From the NCBI GenBank assembly GCA_934444645.1, contig CAKSCV010000012.1, forward strand, positions 1 to 64,000: 64,000 bases of DNA, given 5' to 3'. This DNA is from an uncultured Eubacteriales bacterium (GTDB lineage Bacteria; Bacillota; Clostridia; Oscillospirales; CAG-382). Below, in pieces: positions 63,936 through 64,000 of this stretch. Below the pieces are notes generated by a model. That model had not been told where the DNA came from, made no database searches, and saw nothing but the letters and a program-made list of their open reading frames with translations. The translations under genes and the position numbers were made by a program. Each line of letters opens with the position of its first letter. The stretch's first letter is position 1.

Positions 63936-64000
63936 ATCTTTTTTCTGCATTTTCGCCGTGTTTTCCGTTTTTGGAACACCGGCAAAAAATACCGTTATCG

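Noticed and set aside
1..64000. tRNA, rRNA, riboswitch or complete insertion sequence
   Set aside because: None of the conserved sequences or structures was recognised on either strand by reading; a covariance-model scan was not possible.

Overview
The window reads as chromosome of an endospore-forming member of the Clostridia, probably Oscillospirales/Ruminococcaceae-like. The reasons are an alpha/beta-type small acid-soluble spore protein (57742-57939), PolC, a short HisG that needs HisZ, a YerC/HisR-type regulator, strong GGAGG ribosome binding sites with some TTG starts, and sigma-A promoters with 17-nt spacers. Placement rests on gene content only; no rRNA, tRNA or CRISPR array was found.

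1-28.1 kb is a dense plus-strand housekeeping block. It opens with an unusual array of miniature hairpins (127-261), then a DUF512 radical-SAM protein, der, the pst phosphate transporter (with a circularly permuted PstS), murI, a DUF1934 protein, an S41 protease, gyrA, a phosphopantetheinyl transferase, a beta-helix protein, an rRNA-type methyltransferase, mltG, a U32 peptidase-family protein, rseP, ispG, polC, a CARF-nuclease of the Card1/Can2 (DUF1887) type with no CRISPR locus in view, an RluA-type pseudouridine synthase and radC.

28.1-36.3 kb is a complete minus-strand histidine operon (hisR-Z-G-D-C-B-H-A-F-IE), heavily overlapping, headed by its likely regulator and a sigma-A promoter and ending in two small unknown genes. 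Convergent terminators separate it from radC.

36.3-49.4 kb is accessory and partly decayed: a fragment of an agrC-like kinase gene, a truncated SLH protein, a GH63/MGH1-like glycosidase divergent from an AraC regulator (with a twice-occurring direct-repeat operator), a WYL regulator, several orphan genes, and a minus-strand set made of an ICE-type SNF2-like helicase (broken by two lesions), a MoxR AAA ATPase and a VWA/HExxH protein.

49.4-57.5 kb is an agr-type quorum-sensing locus. agrB and a cysteine-less agrD lie on one side of a 525-bp intergenic region, and a run of seven small, mostly membrane-anchored or secreted orphan proteins lies on the other. agrC and agrA follow in opposite orientation. 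The intergenic region holds a 37-bp mirror-image pair of direct-repeat boxes, each exactly 36 nt from a -10-like hexamer, resembling the divergent P2/P3 layout of staphylococcal agr. This is the most interesting part of the window.

57.7-64 kb returns to ordinary content: the spore protein, an IS30-family transposase remnant, an AI-2E-family transporter, a DUF5131 protein and a large SLH/Big2 surface protein with a strong promoter.
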